The translations under genes and the position numbers were made by a program. The notes below the pieces were generated by a model that was not told the origin of the DNA, searched no databases, and saw nothing but the letters and a program-made list of their open reading frames with translations. A stretch of 34,865 bases of DNA from an uncultured Ruminobacter sp. (GTDB lineage Bacteria > Pseudomonadota > Gammaproteobacteria > Enterobacterales > Succinivibrionaceae): contig CAAFXL010000172.1 in NCBI GenBank assembly GCA_900767005.1, positions 1 through 34,865 of the forward strand. Direction: 5' to 3'. Below are positions 7,399-16,328 of this stretch, piece by piece. Within the stretch, counting starts at the first letter, position 1. Each line of letters begins with the position of its first letter.

Positions 7399-8145
7399 TT
7401 ACTTAATATAGCTCTGCTTTCTAGCTTCAACTATTACCTTTTTCATTTCTGCAACAGCTTCTGCTAAACCAGTAAATACGGCACGAGCAATAATTGAATG
7501 ACCTATATTTAATTCTTCAATTTCAGGAATTTGAGCAATTCGACCAGCGTTTTGGTAATTTAGACCATGACCGCCATTAACCTTTAAACCTAAAGAACTA
7601 GCATATTTTGCCATTTCTTTTAAACGGTTAAATTCAACTTCCTGCTCTTCTAAAGTATTTGCATCAGCATAACGACCAGTATGAAGTTCAATATATGGAG
7701 CCTTAGTTTTTACTGCTGCATCAATTTGTTCTTTATCAGCATCAATAAATAATGAACACTTAGTTCCAACTGCTGATAATCTAGCAACTGCATCTTTTAC
7801 ATCATCAAAATGTGCCTTAACATCAAGACCACCTTCAGTAGTAACTTCTTGGCGCTTTTCAGGAACCATACATACAAATTGAGGAGCTAAACCAACAGCG
7901 ATATTAACCATCTCTTCGGTTACTGCCATTTCTAAATTCATACGAGTTTTAATAGTTTCACGTAAAATTCTTACGTCTCTATCTTTAATATGACGTCTAT
8001 CTTCTCTTAAATGAGTAGTAATACCATCAGCTCCTGCTTGTTCTGCAATACTTGCTGCAAAAACTGGATCTGGATAATCAACACCTCGAGCATTTCTAAT
8101 GGTTGCTACATGATCAATATTAACGCCTAAATAAATATCTTTCAT
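7399..8145 (-). CDS. pdxJ: pyridoxine 5'-phosphate synthase PdxJ
   Basis: PdxJ condenses 1-deoxyxylulose 5-phosphate with 3-amino-2-oxopropyl phosphate to give pyridoxine 5'-phosphate, in the DXP-dependent vitamin B6 pathway. The 248-residue protein is a single TIM barrel with the family landmarks LGVNIDHVATIRNARG at the N-terminus, GADGITTHLREDRRHI, the VTEEM segment, ELHTGRYA, NGGHGLNY and NIGHSIIARAVF. An AGAGGAAA ribosome site precedes the ATG. It is the last gene of the rpoE-lepA-recO-pdxJ series, 73 bp after recO, and is followed by a terminator. In E. coli acpS comes next; it is absent here. Confidence 0.96.
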   Translation of the reverse strand: MKDIYLGVNIDHVATIRNARGVDYPDPVFAASIAEQAGADGITTHLREDRRHIKDRDVRILRETIKTRMNLEMAVTEEMVNIAVGLAPQFVCMVPEKRQEVTTEGGLDVKAHFDDVKDAVARLSAVGTKCSLFIDADKEQIDAAVKTKAPYIELHTGRYADANTLEEQEVEFNRLKEMAKYASSLGLKVNGGHGLNYQNAGRIAQIPEIEELNIGHSIIARAVFTGLAEAVAEMKKVIVEARKQSYIK

Positions 8146-8218
8146 CGTGTTTCCTCTACTATTAATAATTCTAATTATTTCTTCTAAGCTTACTACAAGA
8201 TCTAAAAGTATACCACTA

Positions 8219-8956
8219 TTATTTACAAGCTAAAGAATCTAGATACGACTTATAAACATCTCGACTTACTAAATGATGATTTTTTAAAAATGGAGCTAAT
8301 GCTTTTCGACATAAAAACTTAGCAAATTGGCAGGTGATTTTTTCTGAAAAATCTTGTTCTCTTAGTTTTAAGATTATGTATCCTGATACAGCTTCGGGTT
8401 CTAAGTTAGCATCTTTTTCTAAACTTACAAATCCTCGTTCACAATCATATTTATAGTAATTTTCTAATAAAATCTCATTACCATTTGAGTCAAAACAAAA
8501 ATCAACACCTGACCCAATTTCTGCAAGCAAAGTTAATTCAAATAATCTTAGTGAAGCCTCATACTCTTTTTTAAGCTCTAATAAAGCATAGATATTTGAT
8601 AGTGCTGCAAATAACTTTAAAGAACCATCTTCCTCTTTATATAAAAGAGCAAGTAGTTCATTAACGTAAAAACCAATATATAAATATGGGGGAACTAAAC
8701 TTTGTGAAGGACGAGCTTCTTCAACTTTTCGTAAAACTCTTAAATTATTAGGATCGCCTGCAAAAGTAATATTTAAAGGAATAAAGCATTGTAAGGAAGC
8801 CTTTGTTATACTTCTAGCATTCTTTGCTCCTTTAGCTAGAATTGAGATCCTTCCATAATCAAGCGTAAAGAAATCCACAAGCAATGAATTTTCTTGATAC
8901 TGTTTAGATCTTAAAACAAAGGCCTTAGTTGAATAGACCTTACTATTAGGTCTCAC
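8219..8956 (-). CDS. recO: DNA repair protein RecO
   Basis: RecO acts with RecR and RecF to load RecA on SSB-coated DNA and to anneal complementary strands. The 245-residue protein has the N-terminal OB-fold (STKAFVLRSKQYQENSLLVDFFTLDYGRISI, then LAKGAKN) and the helical C-terminal part. The zinc-finger cysteines of some RecO proteins are not evident here. The start is a GTG at 8956, only 2 bp after the era stop, so translation is probably coupled. Order era-recO-pdxJ is as in E. coli. Confidence 0.9.
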   Translation of the reverse strand: MRPNSKVYSTKAFVLRSKQYQENSLLVDFFTLDYGRISILAKGAKNARSITKASLQCFIPLNITFAGDPNNLRVLRKVEEARPSQSLVPPYLYIGFYVNELLALLYKEEDGSLKLFAALSNIYALLELKKEYEASLRLFELTLLAEIGSGVDFCFDSNGNEILLENYYKYDCERGFVSLEKDANLEPEAVSGYIILKLREQDFSEKITCQFAKFLCRKALAPFLKNHHLVSRDVYKSYLDSLACK

Positions 8957-8958
8957 TA

Positions 8959-9891
8959 TTATTTATCCATAAAATCCATGTAGCCTAATGAACGAAGTGC
9001 TCGTTCATCATCAGCCCAACCTGATTTCACCTTAACCCATAACTCTAAAAATACCTTAGAACCAACTTCTTTTTCGATATCTTTACGAGCTTCAATACCA
9101 ATGGTCTTAAGCTTTTCACCCTTAGCACCGATGATCATCTTCTTTTGACCATCACGTTCAACTAAGATTATCGCTCCAATGTGAACCACACCATTTGGTT
9201 GAGTCTTATATTCTTCAATTTCAACGGTTACACTATATGGAAGTTCATCACCGGTAAAACGCATTAATTTTTCACGGATGATTTCAGAAACCATAAATCT
9301 CATTGATCTATCAGTTACATAATCATCTGGGAAACAAAATTCTGCCTTAGGTAAAGAATTACGAGCAAGTTCCTTTAAAGTATCGATATTTAAGCCTTGT
9401 TTAGCTGAAACTGGAATTACATCCTGAAAATTCATCTTGGTTGATAAATCTTTAAGAACTGGTAATAACTCATTACGATTCTTAATAACATCAATCTTAT
9501 TCACAACTAAAATGGTTGGAATATTCACCTTCTGAATCTTGCTTAAAACCATGTCATCATCTTCAGTCCAACGAGTACCATCAACAACAAAGAAGATTAA
9601 CTCTACATCACCAATTGAACTTTCAGCTGCACGATTCATTAAACGATTAATTGCTCTTTTTTCTTCAATATGAAGACCTGGAGTATCAACATAAATAGTC
9701 TGATAAGCTCCTTGAGTGTCAATCCCCACAATACGGTGACGAGTGGTTTGGGGCTTTCTTGATGTAATACTAACCTTTTGACCTAAAATTTTATTTAACA
9801 AGGTTGATTTGCCCACATTAGGTCTACCAACTATGGCTACAAAACCACAATAGGTATCATCACCCATTGTCTCTTCAATCATAGATTCCAT
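8959..9891 (-). CDS. era: GTPase Era
   Basis: Era is an essential GTPase that binds 16S rRNA near its 3' end and helps 30S maturation. The 310-residue protein has G1 GRPNVGKST (22-30), the switch region with TTRHRIVG, G3 DTPGLH, G4 NKID and G5 SAKQG. The C-terminal KH RNA-binding domain contains IIGAKGEKLKTIG. The ATG at 9891 lies 3 bp after the rnc stop; a second ATG overlapping that stop is out of frame. The N-terminus is a few residues longer than in E. coli. Confidence 0.96.
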   Translation of the reverse strand: MESMIEETMGDDTYCGFVAIVGRPNVGKSTLLNKILGQKVSITSRKPQTTRHRIVGIDTQGAYQTIYVDTPGLHIEEKRAINRLMNRAAESSIGDVELIFFVVDGTRWTEDDDMVLSKIQKVNIPTILVVNKIDVIKNRNELLPVLKDLSTKMNFQDVIPVSAKQGLNIDTLKELARNSLPKAEFCFPDDYVTDRSMRFMVSEIIREKLMRFTGDELPYSVTVEIEEYKTQPNGVVHIGAIILVERDGQKKMIIGAKGEKLKTIGIEARKDIEKEVGSKVFLELWVKVKSGWADDERALRSLGYMDFMDK

Positions 9892-9894
9892 GCA

Positions 9895-10605
9895 TTACAC
9901 CTTATTTGAATGAGATTTAACAAATTCTAAAGCTTTAGAAGCTGCATTTTGTTCAGCTTTTCTTCTAGTTGATCCAATTCCAGTAAATGGTTCTTTTGAA
10001 AAATCAACATCAAGCCTAATTATAAAATTCTGATTATGGTCTTCTCCTGATACACTAACCACACTATAAGTTGGAAGTGGAGAATGATGACCTTGTAGAT
10101 ATTCTTGTAATTTTGTCTTTGGATCTTTTTGGTTACAGTCTTCTAAAATATTCTTTAATCTGTCTTTATACCAACCAAGAAGAACTGTTCTTACAAGCTC
10201 AAAGTTACGATCAGAATCAAGATAAATTGAAGCTAAGATTGATTCAACGGCATCAGCTAAAATTGAGTCCCTACGGAAACCTCCGCTTTTCATTTCGCCT
10301 GGACCCATTCTCATATAATCACTTAATTTATGCTCACGAGCAATTTCAGCTAAAGTTTGTTCTCTTACCAAAGTAGAACGCATTCTAGTTAAATCACCTT
10401 CATCAACTTTAGGATAAGCTACATAAAGCTTATCAGCAATGAACATTCCTAGGATTGAATCACCTAAAAATTCTAAACGTTCATTGTGTTCTGCCCCAAA
10501 ACTTCTATGGGTCAAAGCTAATCTTAAATATTTTAGATCCTTATATTCATAACCTAAAGATTGTTCCAATCTAAAATACTTTTCTTTAAGAGATTCGTCA
10601 CTCAC
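9895..10605 (-). CDS. rnc: ribonuclease III
   Basis: RNase III cleaves double-stranded RNA in rRNA precursors and many mRNAs. The 236-residue protein has the catalytic signature NERLEFLGDS (41-50) with its metal-binding acidic residues, the second acidic set in ADAVESILASIYLD, and a C-terminal double-stranded RNA-binding domain (DPKTKLQEYLQG to the KAEQNAASKAL segment). The start is a GTG at 10605, one base after the lepB stop, so its translation is probably coupled to lepB. In E. coli rnc represses its own operon by cutting its leader; no such hairpin is seen here because the gene is internal to the series. Confidence 0.95.
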   Translation of the reverse strand: MSDESLKEKYFRLEQSLGYEYKDLKYLRLALTHRSFGAEHNERLEFLGDSILGMFIADKLYVAYPKVDEGDLTRMRSTLVREQTLAEIAREHKLSDYMRMGPGEMKSGGFRRDSILADAVESILASIYLDSDRNFELVRTVLLGWYKDRLKNILEDCNQKDPKTKLQEYLQGHHSPLPTYSVVSVSGEDHNQNFIIRLDVDFSKEPFTGIGSTRRKAEQNAASKALEFVKSHSNKV

Positions 10606-10606
10606 T

Positions 10607-11482
10607 TTATTTTAGCCCACCAATTCTTCCAAAGCGTACCTTATCATCTAAGGTAAAACTAAACCAAATACAAAATGCTCGACCTACGAGATTCTTCTTT
10701 GGTACAAATCCCCAATATCTACTATCTCTTGAATGATTACGATTATCACCCATAGCAAAATAACTATCTTCAGGGACTTCCCATTCACCATAAGCATGAT
10801 TATCTTGAACATAGAATGGTTCAAGAATTCTTACTGATGAATCAAACATTACTTTATGCTTTATACCAAATAAATCTTCATCAAACATTTTACCATATTC
10901 ACTTGGATATAAAGGATTAAAATCCATATAAAGCTGATCCTTTGAGACCTTATCAGAGATTAGTTCTAATTGGGTAGAATCTTTACGCTTAATATATAAG
11001 CTATCACCATCAACAATAATTCTATCTCCTGGTAAGCCAACAATACGCTTTATATAATCAATTGAGATATCTTCTGGATACTTAAATACTACAATATCAC
11101 CATACTCTGGATCTTTATTCTCAAACCATACCTCATTATTAAAAGGGTTTCTTATGCCATAAGCAAACTTTTCAACTAGAACAAAGTCACCTCTTAATAA
11201 TGTAGGCATCATTGAAGCAGAAGGAATTCTAAATGGTTCATACGCAAAAGAGCGAACTAAAAATACCACTAATAATATTGGGAAACATCCTGCAATTGAT
11301 CCTAAAAAGCCGTTAAGCTCAAGTATCTCTTTCTTTTCAGCTCGAGTTAATGGTACCGGTGATTCGCTTTCACGCTTTTTTAAAAGCTTTTTACGATTTT
11401 TCTTTAAAAAAAGTAAATCGATAAACCACACAATACCGCTAACTACAGTAGCAATAACTAATATTAATGTAATTATATTCAC
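10607..11482 (-). CDS. lepB: signal peptidase I
   Basis: LepB removes signal peptides from exported proteins at the outer face of the inner membrane. The 291-residue protein has two N-terminal membrane helices (about 4-26 and 60-80). The catalytic serine Ser90 is in PSASMMPTL and the general-base Lys145 in IKRIVGLPGD, the same numbers used for E. coli. Box E is GDNRNHSRDSRYWG. It is shorter than E. coli LepB (324), the difference lying in the surface insertions. It follows lepA by 12 bp and abuts rnc. Confidence 0.96.
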   Translation of the reverse strand: MNIITLILVIATVVSGIVWFIDLLFLKKNRKKLLKKRESESPVPLTRAEKKEILELNGFLGSIAGCFPILLVVFLVRSFAYEPFRIPSASMMPTLLRGDFVLVEKFAYGIRNPFNNEVWFENKDPEYGDIVVFKYPEDISIDYIKRIVGLPGDRIIVDGDSLYIKRKDSTQLELISDKVSKDQLYMDFNPLYPSEYGKMFDEDLFGIKHKVMFDSSVRILEPFYVQDNHAYGEWEVPEDSYFAMGDNRNHSRDSRYWGFVPKKNLVGRAFCIWFSFTLDDKVRFGRIGGLK

Positions 11483-11494
11483 AACTAATCCTTA

Positions 11495-13288
11495 TTAGTC
11501 CTGACCAACCTTTAATATTGCAAGGAAAGCTTCTTGAGGTACTTGAACGCTACCGATAGCCTTCATACGTTTCTTACCTTCTTTTTGCTTTTCAAGTAGC
11601 TTACGTTTTCTAGTGATATCACCACCATAACACTTTGCTAATACATCTTTACGTAAAGCTTTAACTGTACTTCTTGCAATGATCTGATTACCAATTGCTG
11701 CTTGAATTGCAATATCAAACATTTGACGAGGAATTAATTCCTTCATCTTTTCAACTAATAATCTACCCTTACTCATCGCATTATCTTTATGAGTAATTAC
11801 CGCAAGAGCATCAACTCGCTCATTGCTAATTAAGATATCCATTCTAACCATATTAGCTGGTTCAAACTTCTTAAATCCATAATCTAATGAAGCATAACCA
11901 CGGCTTGTGGACTTTAATCTATCAAAGAAATCCATAACTACTTCAGCCATCGGAATTTCATAAGTTAAAGCAACTTGATTACCATGGTAAACCATATTAG
12001 TTTGAATACCACGCTTTTCTTGGCATAGTTTCATTACATTACCAACATATTCATTTGGTAATAAAATATGACACTCAGCAATTGGTTCTCTAATTTGAGC
12101 AATATTATTTACTGGTGGTAATCCTGATGGCGAATCAATCTTAATCACATTACCATCAGTTAGTTCAATTTCATAAACTACAGTTGGTGCAGTAGTAATT
12201 AGATCAAGATTATATTCACGTTCTAATCGCTCTTGGATAATTTCCATATGGAGCATACCAAGGAAACCACATCTAAAACCAAAACCTAAAGCCTTAGAAG
12301 TTTCTGGTTCAAAAAATAATGAAGCATCATTTAATGATAATTTATCTAGTGCTTCTCTAAAGGCATCATAATCATCAGTTGAGATTGGGAATAATCCAGC
12401 ATAAACTTGAGGTTTAACTTTCTTAAAGCCTGGAAGTGGAGTTTCAACGCCATCTTTAGCTGATGTTAAAGTATCGCCTACTGGAGCGCCATGAATAGTC
12501 TTAATACCACAAACTACCCAACCTACTTCACCACAACTTAATTCTTCACGATCGACGCGTTTTGGAGTAGAAATACCTAATCTATCAACTCCCCAACAAA
12601 CGCCGGTACTCATTACCTTGATCTTATCGCCCTTTCTAAGTTTTCCTTGCTTAATTCTTACAAGTGAAACAACACCTAAATAATCATCAAACCATGAATC
12701 GATAATTAGTGCTTCTAAAGGTGCTTCTGGGTCGCCTTGTGGAGCTGGAATTCTATGCACAATTTCCTCTAAAACATCGATAACACCAACGCCAGTCTTA
12801 GCTGAACATCTAACTGCGTCCATAGCATCGATACCAACGATATCTTCAATTTCAGCGGCAACGCGATCAGGGTCTGCTGCTGGTAAATCAATCTTATTTA
12901 ATACAGGAACTACTTCTAAGTCTAAATCAATTGCTTGATAGCAATTAGCTAAAGTTTGAGCTTCTACACCTTGTCCTGCATCAACAACTAATAAAGCTCC
13001 TTCACAAGCAGCTAGCGATCTTGAAACTTCATACGCAAAGTCTACATGACCTGGGGTATCAATAAAATTAAGCTCATAAGTTTCGCCATCCTTTGCCTTA
13101 TAATTTAAGGTAACGGATTGAGCTTTGATGGTGATGCCACGCTCTCTTTCTATATCCATAGAATCTAAAACCTGAGCTTGCATCTCACGTTCTTCTAGAC
13201 CACCACAAATTTGAATTAAACGATCTGATAGAGTAGATTTACCATGATCAATATGGGCAATAATTGAAAAGTTTCTAATATTCTTCAT
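11495..13288 (-). CDS. lepA: elongation factor 4 (LepA)
   Basis: LepA is a ribosome-associated translational GTPase implicated in initiation, 30S assembly and back-translocation. The 597-residue length is usual for the family. Motifs are G1 AHIDHGKSTL near the N-terminus, G2 with RERGIT, G3 DTPGHVDF, G4 NKIDLP and G5 SAKTG. The LepA-specific C-terminal domain has RGYASLDYGF, ITRKRKLLEKQKEGKKRMK and the closing VPQEAFLAIL. It heads the lepA-lepB-rnc-era-recO-pdxJ series, 97 bp downstream of rseC, so it may have its own promoter; TATAAT on the minus strand in that gap is a candidate -10 but no good -35 is visible. Confidence 0.97.
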   Translation of the reverse strand: MKNIRNFSIIAHIDHGKSTLSDRLIQICGGLEEREMQAQVLDSMDIERERGITIKAQSVTLNYKAKDGETYELNFIDTPGHVDFAYEVSRSLAACEGALLVVDAGQGVEAQTLANCYQAIDLDLEVVPVLNKIDLPAADPDRVAAEIEDIVGIDAMDAVRCSAKTGVGVIDVLEEIVHRIPAPQGDPEAPLEALIIDSWFDDYLGVVSLVRIKQGKLRKGDKIKVMSTGVCWGVDRLGISTPKRVDREELSCGEVGWVVCGIKTIHGAPVGDTLTSAKDGVETPLPGFKKVKPQVYAGLFPISTDDYDAFREALDKLSLNDASLFFEPETSKALGFGFRCGFLGMLHMEIIQERLEREYNLDLITTAPTVVYEIELTDGNVIKIDSPSGLPPVNNIAQIREPIAECHILLPNEYVGNVMKLCQEKRGIQTNMVYHGNQVALTYEIPMAEVVMDFFDRLKSTSRGYASLDYGFKKFEPANMVRMDILISNERVDALAVITHKDNAMSKGRLLVEKMKELIPRQMFDIAIQAAIGNQIIARSTVKALRKDVLAKCYGGDITRKRKLLEKQKEGKKRMKAIGSVQVPQEAFLAILKVGQD

Positions 13289-13385
13289 AAAACAATAAAA
13301 TTAAATATTCGACTAAACTCTGTAATTATATAACAATTTGATTAATAAATTAGGGATTTTTTCGCTTGAAAAATTTATATTAAAT

Positions 13386-13850
13386 CTAATTTTCCTTATT
13401 TTTAGTTTTACAACTAAAATTAAAAGGTAAAACTCCAAGTAATTTTGGTGACCAAAGCATCTTTACTAAACATTTAGCACTAATATAAGATACTATTCCT
13501 CCCACCACTAAACCACTTAAAGCTCCAACAATAGAATAAATTTCGGTAGAACTATTAATAACATTCCCCAAAATTGCTCCTAAAATTATCCCCAATAATG
13601 GAATACCATAAGCAATTAATGAACTAAGCCATACTGATTTATTAGGGATACCAATGCGGACTACATCATTAACCTTAGCACCTAATTCATTTTTTACTCT
13701 AAAAACAATATCTTGGGAATTATTAAAAACTTCAGGGACACAATTGTCGGACTTATCTTGGCAACTACCGCAAAGAAGTTTGGCATCTTTAATACACTCA
13801 ATTGTGCCATCATCTAAAATTTTATTAACTATCGCTAGACTTTCAATCAT
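13386..13850 (-). CDS. rseC: sigma-E regulatory protein RseC
   Basis: RseC/MucC is an inner-membrane protein linked to positive control of sigma-E and to the SoxR-reducing system. The 154-residue protein has an N-terminal cytoplasmic part with cysteines at 27, 30 and 37 (LLCGSC, then DNC), the usual cluster of the family. Two membrane helices (about 75-95 and 103-122) and a short tail follow. Its ATG overlaps the rseB stop by four bases (ATGA). It ends the rpoE-rseABC unit. Confidence 0.85.
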   Translation of the reverse strand: MIESLAIVNKILDDGTIECIKDAKLLCGSCQDKSDNCVPEVFNNSQDIVFRVKNELGAKVNDVVRIGIPNKSVWLSSLIAYGIPLLGIILGAILGNVINSSTEIYSIVGALSGLVVGGIVSYISAKCLVKMLWSPKLLGVLPFNFSCKTKNKEN

Positions 13851-14815
13851 TTAACTCGATATCCTCTGGCAATTTGCTCTTCAATAGCTAATGGAAGTTC
13901 CCCAATAATCACAATTTCTTCATCACCAATTAAACGGCGATATAAGTTTACTGATCCTTCTTTTACTACCTGAAAATCCATGCTTCCAATAGCAGGAATT
14001 TTATAAACTGAAAATTCCACAAACCCATCTGAAAACATCACATGTTCAACAGGAATATTACTATTTTCTAAAACATATTTTTTTGAGAAAAATTGCTTAA
14101 AACCATAGGGAATATAATCAAGCGACCAATTTAAATCATTCTTAGTTGATTCAATTGGGGTTACTTCATATTGATTAGCGTAAATATTTTTTGATAAATC
14201 AATAATTAAGTCATTAGGTTTTTTAAAAGTTTTTAAATTTACACCTAAAAAACTTTCCTTTATTCCATCTTTATCTTCAATTACTTGAAGCTGTACTAAA
14301 GAGCCAGTTTCTTCATCGATCCACAAAGTAAAAATAAAACGATCATTATGTTTTGGTGATAAACCAATTGAAATAGTATCACGATTAATTATGCGAAATT
14401 TCCCCAGCAAAGTAACATCATAGAAATCAAGAAGTTTTTCTAAAGAAAAAGTTTGTAATCTTGTAAAAAATACGGGATCTTTATGATTTGGCATTACTAA
14501 TTTCTTTTTACCATCGATAAAATAAATAGTATTATCACCATTAGTTAAAAAACCATTAGGCATCCCATTTAAATAATACCAATGAGTATAAGCATGATTA
14601 TTTAAAATGCCATGAGTAAAACGCACAGGTTCCAAGTTCCCTGCCGAAGCTCTTACTAAAAATAATTCAAAATTATTATTTTTATAAGCTTCTTGCATTC
14701 TTTCAAGCCAATACTTACCATCAAGCACTAAAAGCTCATCAGCTTTAGCAACAAAAGGCAGTACTAATAATAGTACTGCCATACTCATAATTAATGAAAC
14801 AAGCCTATTCATCAA
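13847..14815 (-). CDS. rseB: sigma-E regulatory protein RseB
   Basis: RseB/MucB is a periplasmic protein that binds the periplasmic part of RseA, shields it from proteolysis, and senses mislocalised lipoprotein or LPS. The 322-residue protein starts with a signal peptide (SLIMSMAVLLLVLPFVAKA, cut before DE). It carries the MucB/RseB lolA-like domain (WLERMQEAYKNNNFE, then ARASAG-like spacing and RIINRDTISI) and a smaller C-terminal domain ending IGELPLAIEEQIARGYRVK. It lies 14 bp downstream of rseA and overlaps rseC. Confidence 0.88.
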   Translation of the reverse strand: MMNRLVSLIMSMAVLLLVLPFVAKADELLVLDGKYWLERMQEAYKNNNFELFLVRASAGNLEPVRFTHGILNNHAYTHWYYLNGMPNGFLTNGDNTIYFIDGKKKLVMPNHKDPVFFTRLQTFSLEKLLDFYDVTLLGKFRIINRDTISIGLSPKHNDRFIFTLWIDEETGSLVQLQVIEDKDGIKESFLGVNLKTFKKPNDLIIDLSKNIYANQYEVTPIESTKNDLNWSLDYIPYGFKQFFSKKYVLENSNIPVEHVMFSDGFVEFSVYKIPAIGSMDFQVVKEGSVNLYRRLIGDEEIVIIGELPLAIEEQIARGYRVK

Positions 14816-14829
14816 TAAAATACACCTTA

Positions 14830-15504
14830 TTATTTATCAATAATAATAGCTTGCTTAAATTGTTCATGTTCCTGCAATAATGCATCTAAGGTTTGAATTT
14901 CTCTCATTCTTTGTTTTTCAAGTTGCTTTAATTGTTCAGCATTTAAAGAACGAGAAGTTTGAGCTTTATTATTAACATTAGCAAGCTTATTTTCAGTTAA
15001 GGAAATACTCTTAATATTATTTGGAGAGCTATTAGTAACTGGAGTTATACTTACGCCGCTTACTCCAATCGCTGCGACATCATTAAACTCACCATTAACT
15101 CCATTTCCATTATAATATACTTGGGAAACAAAAACACAGATTATTGCAACTGAAGCAACAAGGGCAAGTTGCGATAAAGTCTTATAAACTCGAGAAAAAC
15201 GCTTCACTTGATTAACTTGTTTTTCACTCTTACTAACGATGTTATCATCATTAGCAACTTGAGTTTTCTTTTGCGAAATATCAATGTAAACCGGTTCTTT
15301 TTCTAAAAGAGCACTAACATTATCACAAAAATCAGTAGAAACTCCTTGAGGAAGTTCCCCTTTTAAACCAGAACTAATTTTATGATAACTATCCCACTTA
15401 GCTAAAAGTTCAAGATCACTTAAGATTTCATTAATCTGAGATTCTGAAACTTCTTCGCCATCCATATAGGCAGATAGTAACTCTAATTTTGATTCATTAG
15501 TCAT
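14830..15504 (-). CDS. rseA: anti-sigma-E factor RseA
   Basis: RseA holds sigma-E inactive at the inner membrane until DegS and RseP cut it. The 224-residue protein has the cytoplasmic anti-sigma domain at the N-terminus (LELLSAYMDGEEV, then LAKWDSYHKISSGLKGE), a linker, one membrane helix at about 111-129 and a periplasmic tail of about 95 residues ending in a charged, glutamine-rich coiled segment (QLKQLEKQRMREIQTL). The tail should contain the DegS cut site and RseB-binding region, but these cannot be placed by eye. It follows rpoE by 10 bp. Confidence 0.88.
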   Translation of the reverse strand: MTNESKLELLSAYMDGEEVSESQINEILSDLELLAKWDSYHKISSGLKGELPQGVSTDFCDNVSALLEKEPVYIDISQKKTQVANDDNIVSKSEKQVNQVKRFSRVYKTLSQLALVASVAIICVFVSQVYYNGNGVNGEFNDVAAIGVSGVSITPVTNSSPNNIKSISLTENKLANVNNKAQTSRSLNAEQLKQLEKQRMREIQTLDALLQEHEQFKQAIIIDK

Positions 15505-15514
15505 AGTATAAAAC

Positions 15515-16108
15515 TCACTTGTTAGTGTTCTTTTCTGTCCCTAGAGACTCTAGCTCTTTGTCTATGATTTCTCTAGCTCTAAAAATTCGTGACCTTACAG
15601 TTCCTATTGGACAATCCATTTTTTGAGCAATTTCTTCGTAAGACAGCTCTTCGATCTCACGATAAATAATTGCTAAACGTAAATCGTCGGGCAAGGAATT
15701 TAAAGTTCTAAAAATAGCTTTTTGGGCATCAACTCCTTCTAAGATATTTTCAGGGTTATCAATCATATGAAGCTTTTTATTAGTATCATATGATTCAATA
15801 TCTAAGGAATCAACATCCACAAAATTCCCCTTACGGGAATTACTATTTACATAATTAACCGCTGTATTAACCGTAATACGAAAAAGCCAAGTATAAAAAG
15901 CACTCTCCCCTCTAAAAGAAGGTAAAGATTGATACGCCTTTATAAAAGCTTCTTGAGCAATATCCTGGGCATCAGCGATATTGGAAACATACTTTTGAGC
16001 TATACAAATAACCTTATATTGGTATTTATGTACTAAAAGGTTATATGCTTGTTTATTTCCTTGCTGAATACTTTTTACTATAGCTAAATCAGCAGCCTGT
16101 TCACTCAT
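15515..16108 (-). CDS. rpoE: RNA polymerase sigma-E factor
   Basis: RpoE is the extracytoplasmic-function sigma factor of the envelope stress response. The 197-residue protein has sigma region 2 (AYNLLVHKYQYKV, DAQDIAQEAFIKAYQSL, FRGESAFYTWLFRI) and region 4 with its helix-turn-helix (LSYEEIAQKMDCPIGTVRSR). Length and order match E. coli RpoE (191). It is the first gene of rpoE-rseABC, and a sigma-E-like promoter lies upstream, so positive autoregulation is likely. Confidence 0.96.
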   Translation of the reverse strand: MSEQAADLAIVKSIQQGNKQAYNLLVHKYQYKVICIAQKYVSNIADAQDIAQEAFIKAYQSLPSFRGESAFYTWLFRITVNTAVNYVNSNSRKGNFVDVDSLDIESYDTNKKLHMIDNPENILEGVDAQKAIFRTLNSLPDDLRLAIIYREIEELSYEEIAQKMDCPIGTVRSRIFRAREIIDKELESLGTEKNTNK

Positions 16109-16131
16109 TAAATATGAATCCTAAATTATTA

Positions 16132-16149
16132 ATACCAATTATTTGGTAT
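16132..16149 (-). promoter_or_regulatory. perfect hairpin in rpoE leader
   Basis: ATACCAA (16132-16138) and TTGGTAT (16143-16149) form a perfect 7-bp inverted repeat with a 4-nt loop, between the predicted sigma-E start point (about 16150) and the rpoE start codon. It could be a 5' mRNA stem or a protein-binding site. Confidence 0.5.
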
Positions 16150-16156
16150 CTATGTT

Positions 16157-16186
16157 TATAGACAAATAAAAATCAAAAAAGTTCGC
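16157..16186 (-). promoter_or_regulatory. sigma-E-type promoter of rpoE
   Basis: On the minus strand, GCGAACTT (16186-16179) is followed after 16 bp by TCTATA (16162-16157). This agrees with the known sigma-E pattern GGAACTT-N16-TC at the -35/-10 positions. Transcription would begin near 16150, about 42 bases before the rpoE ATG. Confidence 0.7.
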
Positions 16187-16328
16187 AAATTAATTTAAAT
16201 AATTAATTTTGAGCTATTTTACCATAAGTCTTAATTAATGTATTTTTTATTATCTTTCTTAAATTCTCATATTTAATTAGCGATAAGTGGTAAAATACCC
16301 AAAATTAACAAATGAAGTAGGTTATCTA

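Noticed and set aside
10071..10376. Plus-strand frame opposite rnc
   Set aside because: It is a mirror frame of RNase III without ribosome site or protein features.
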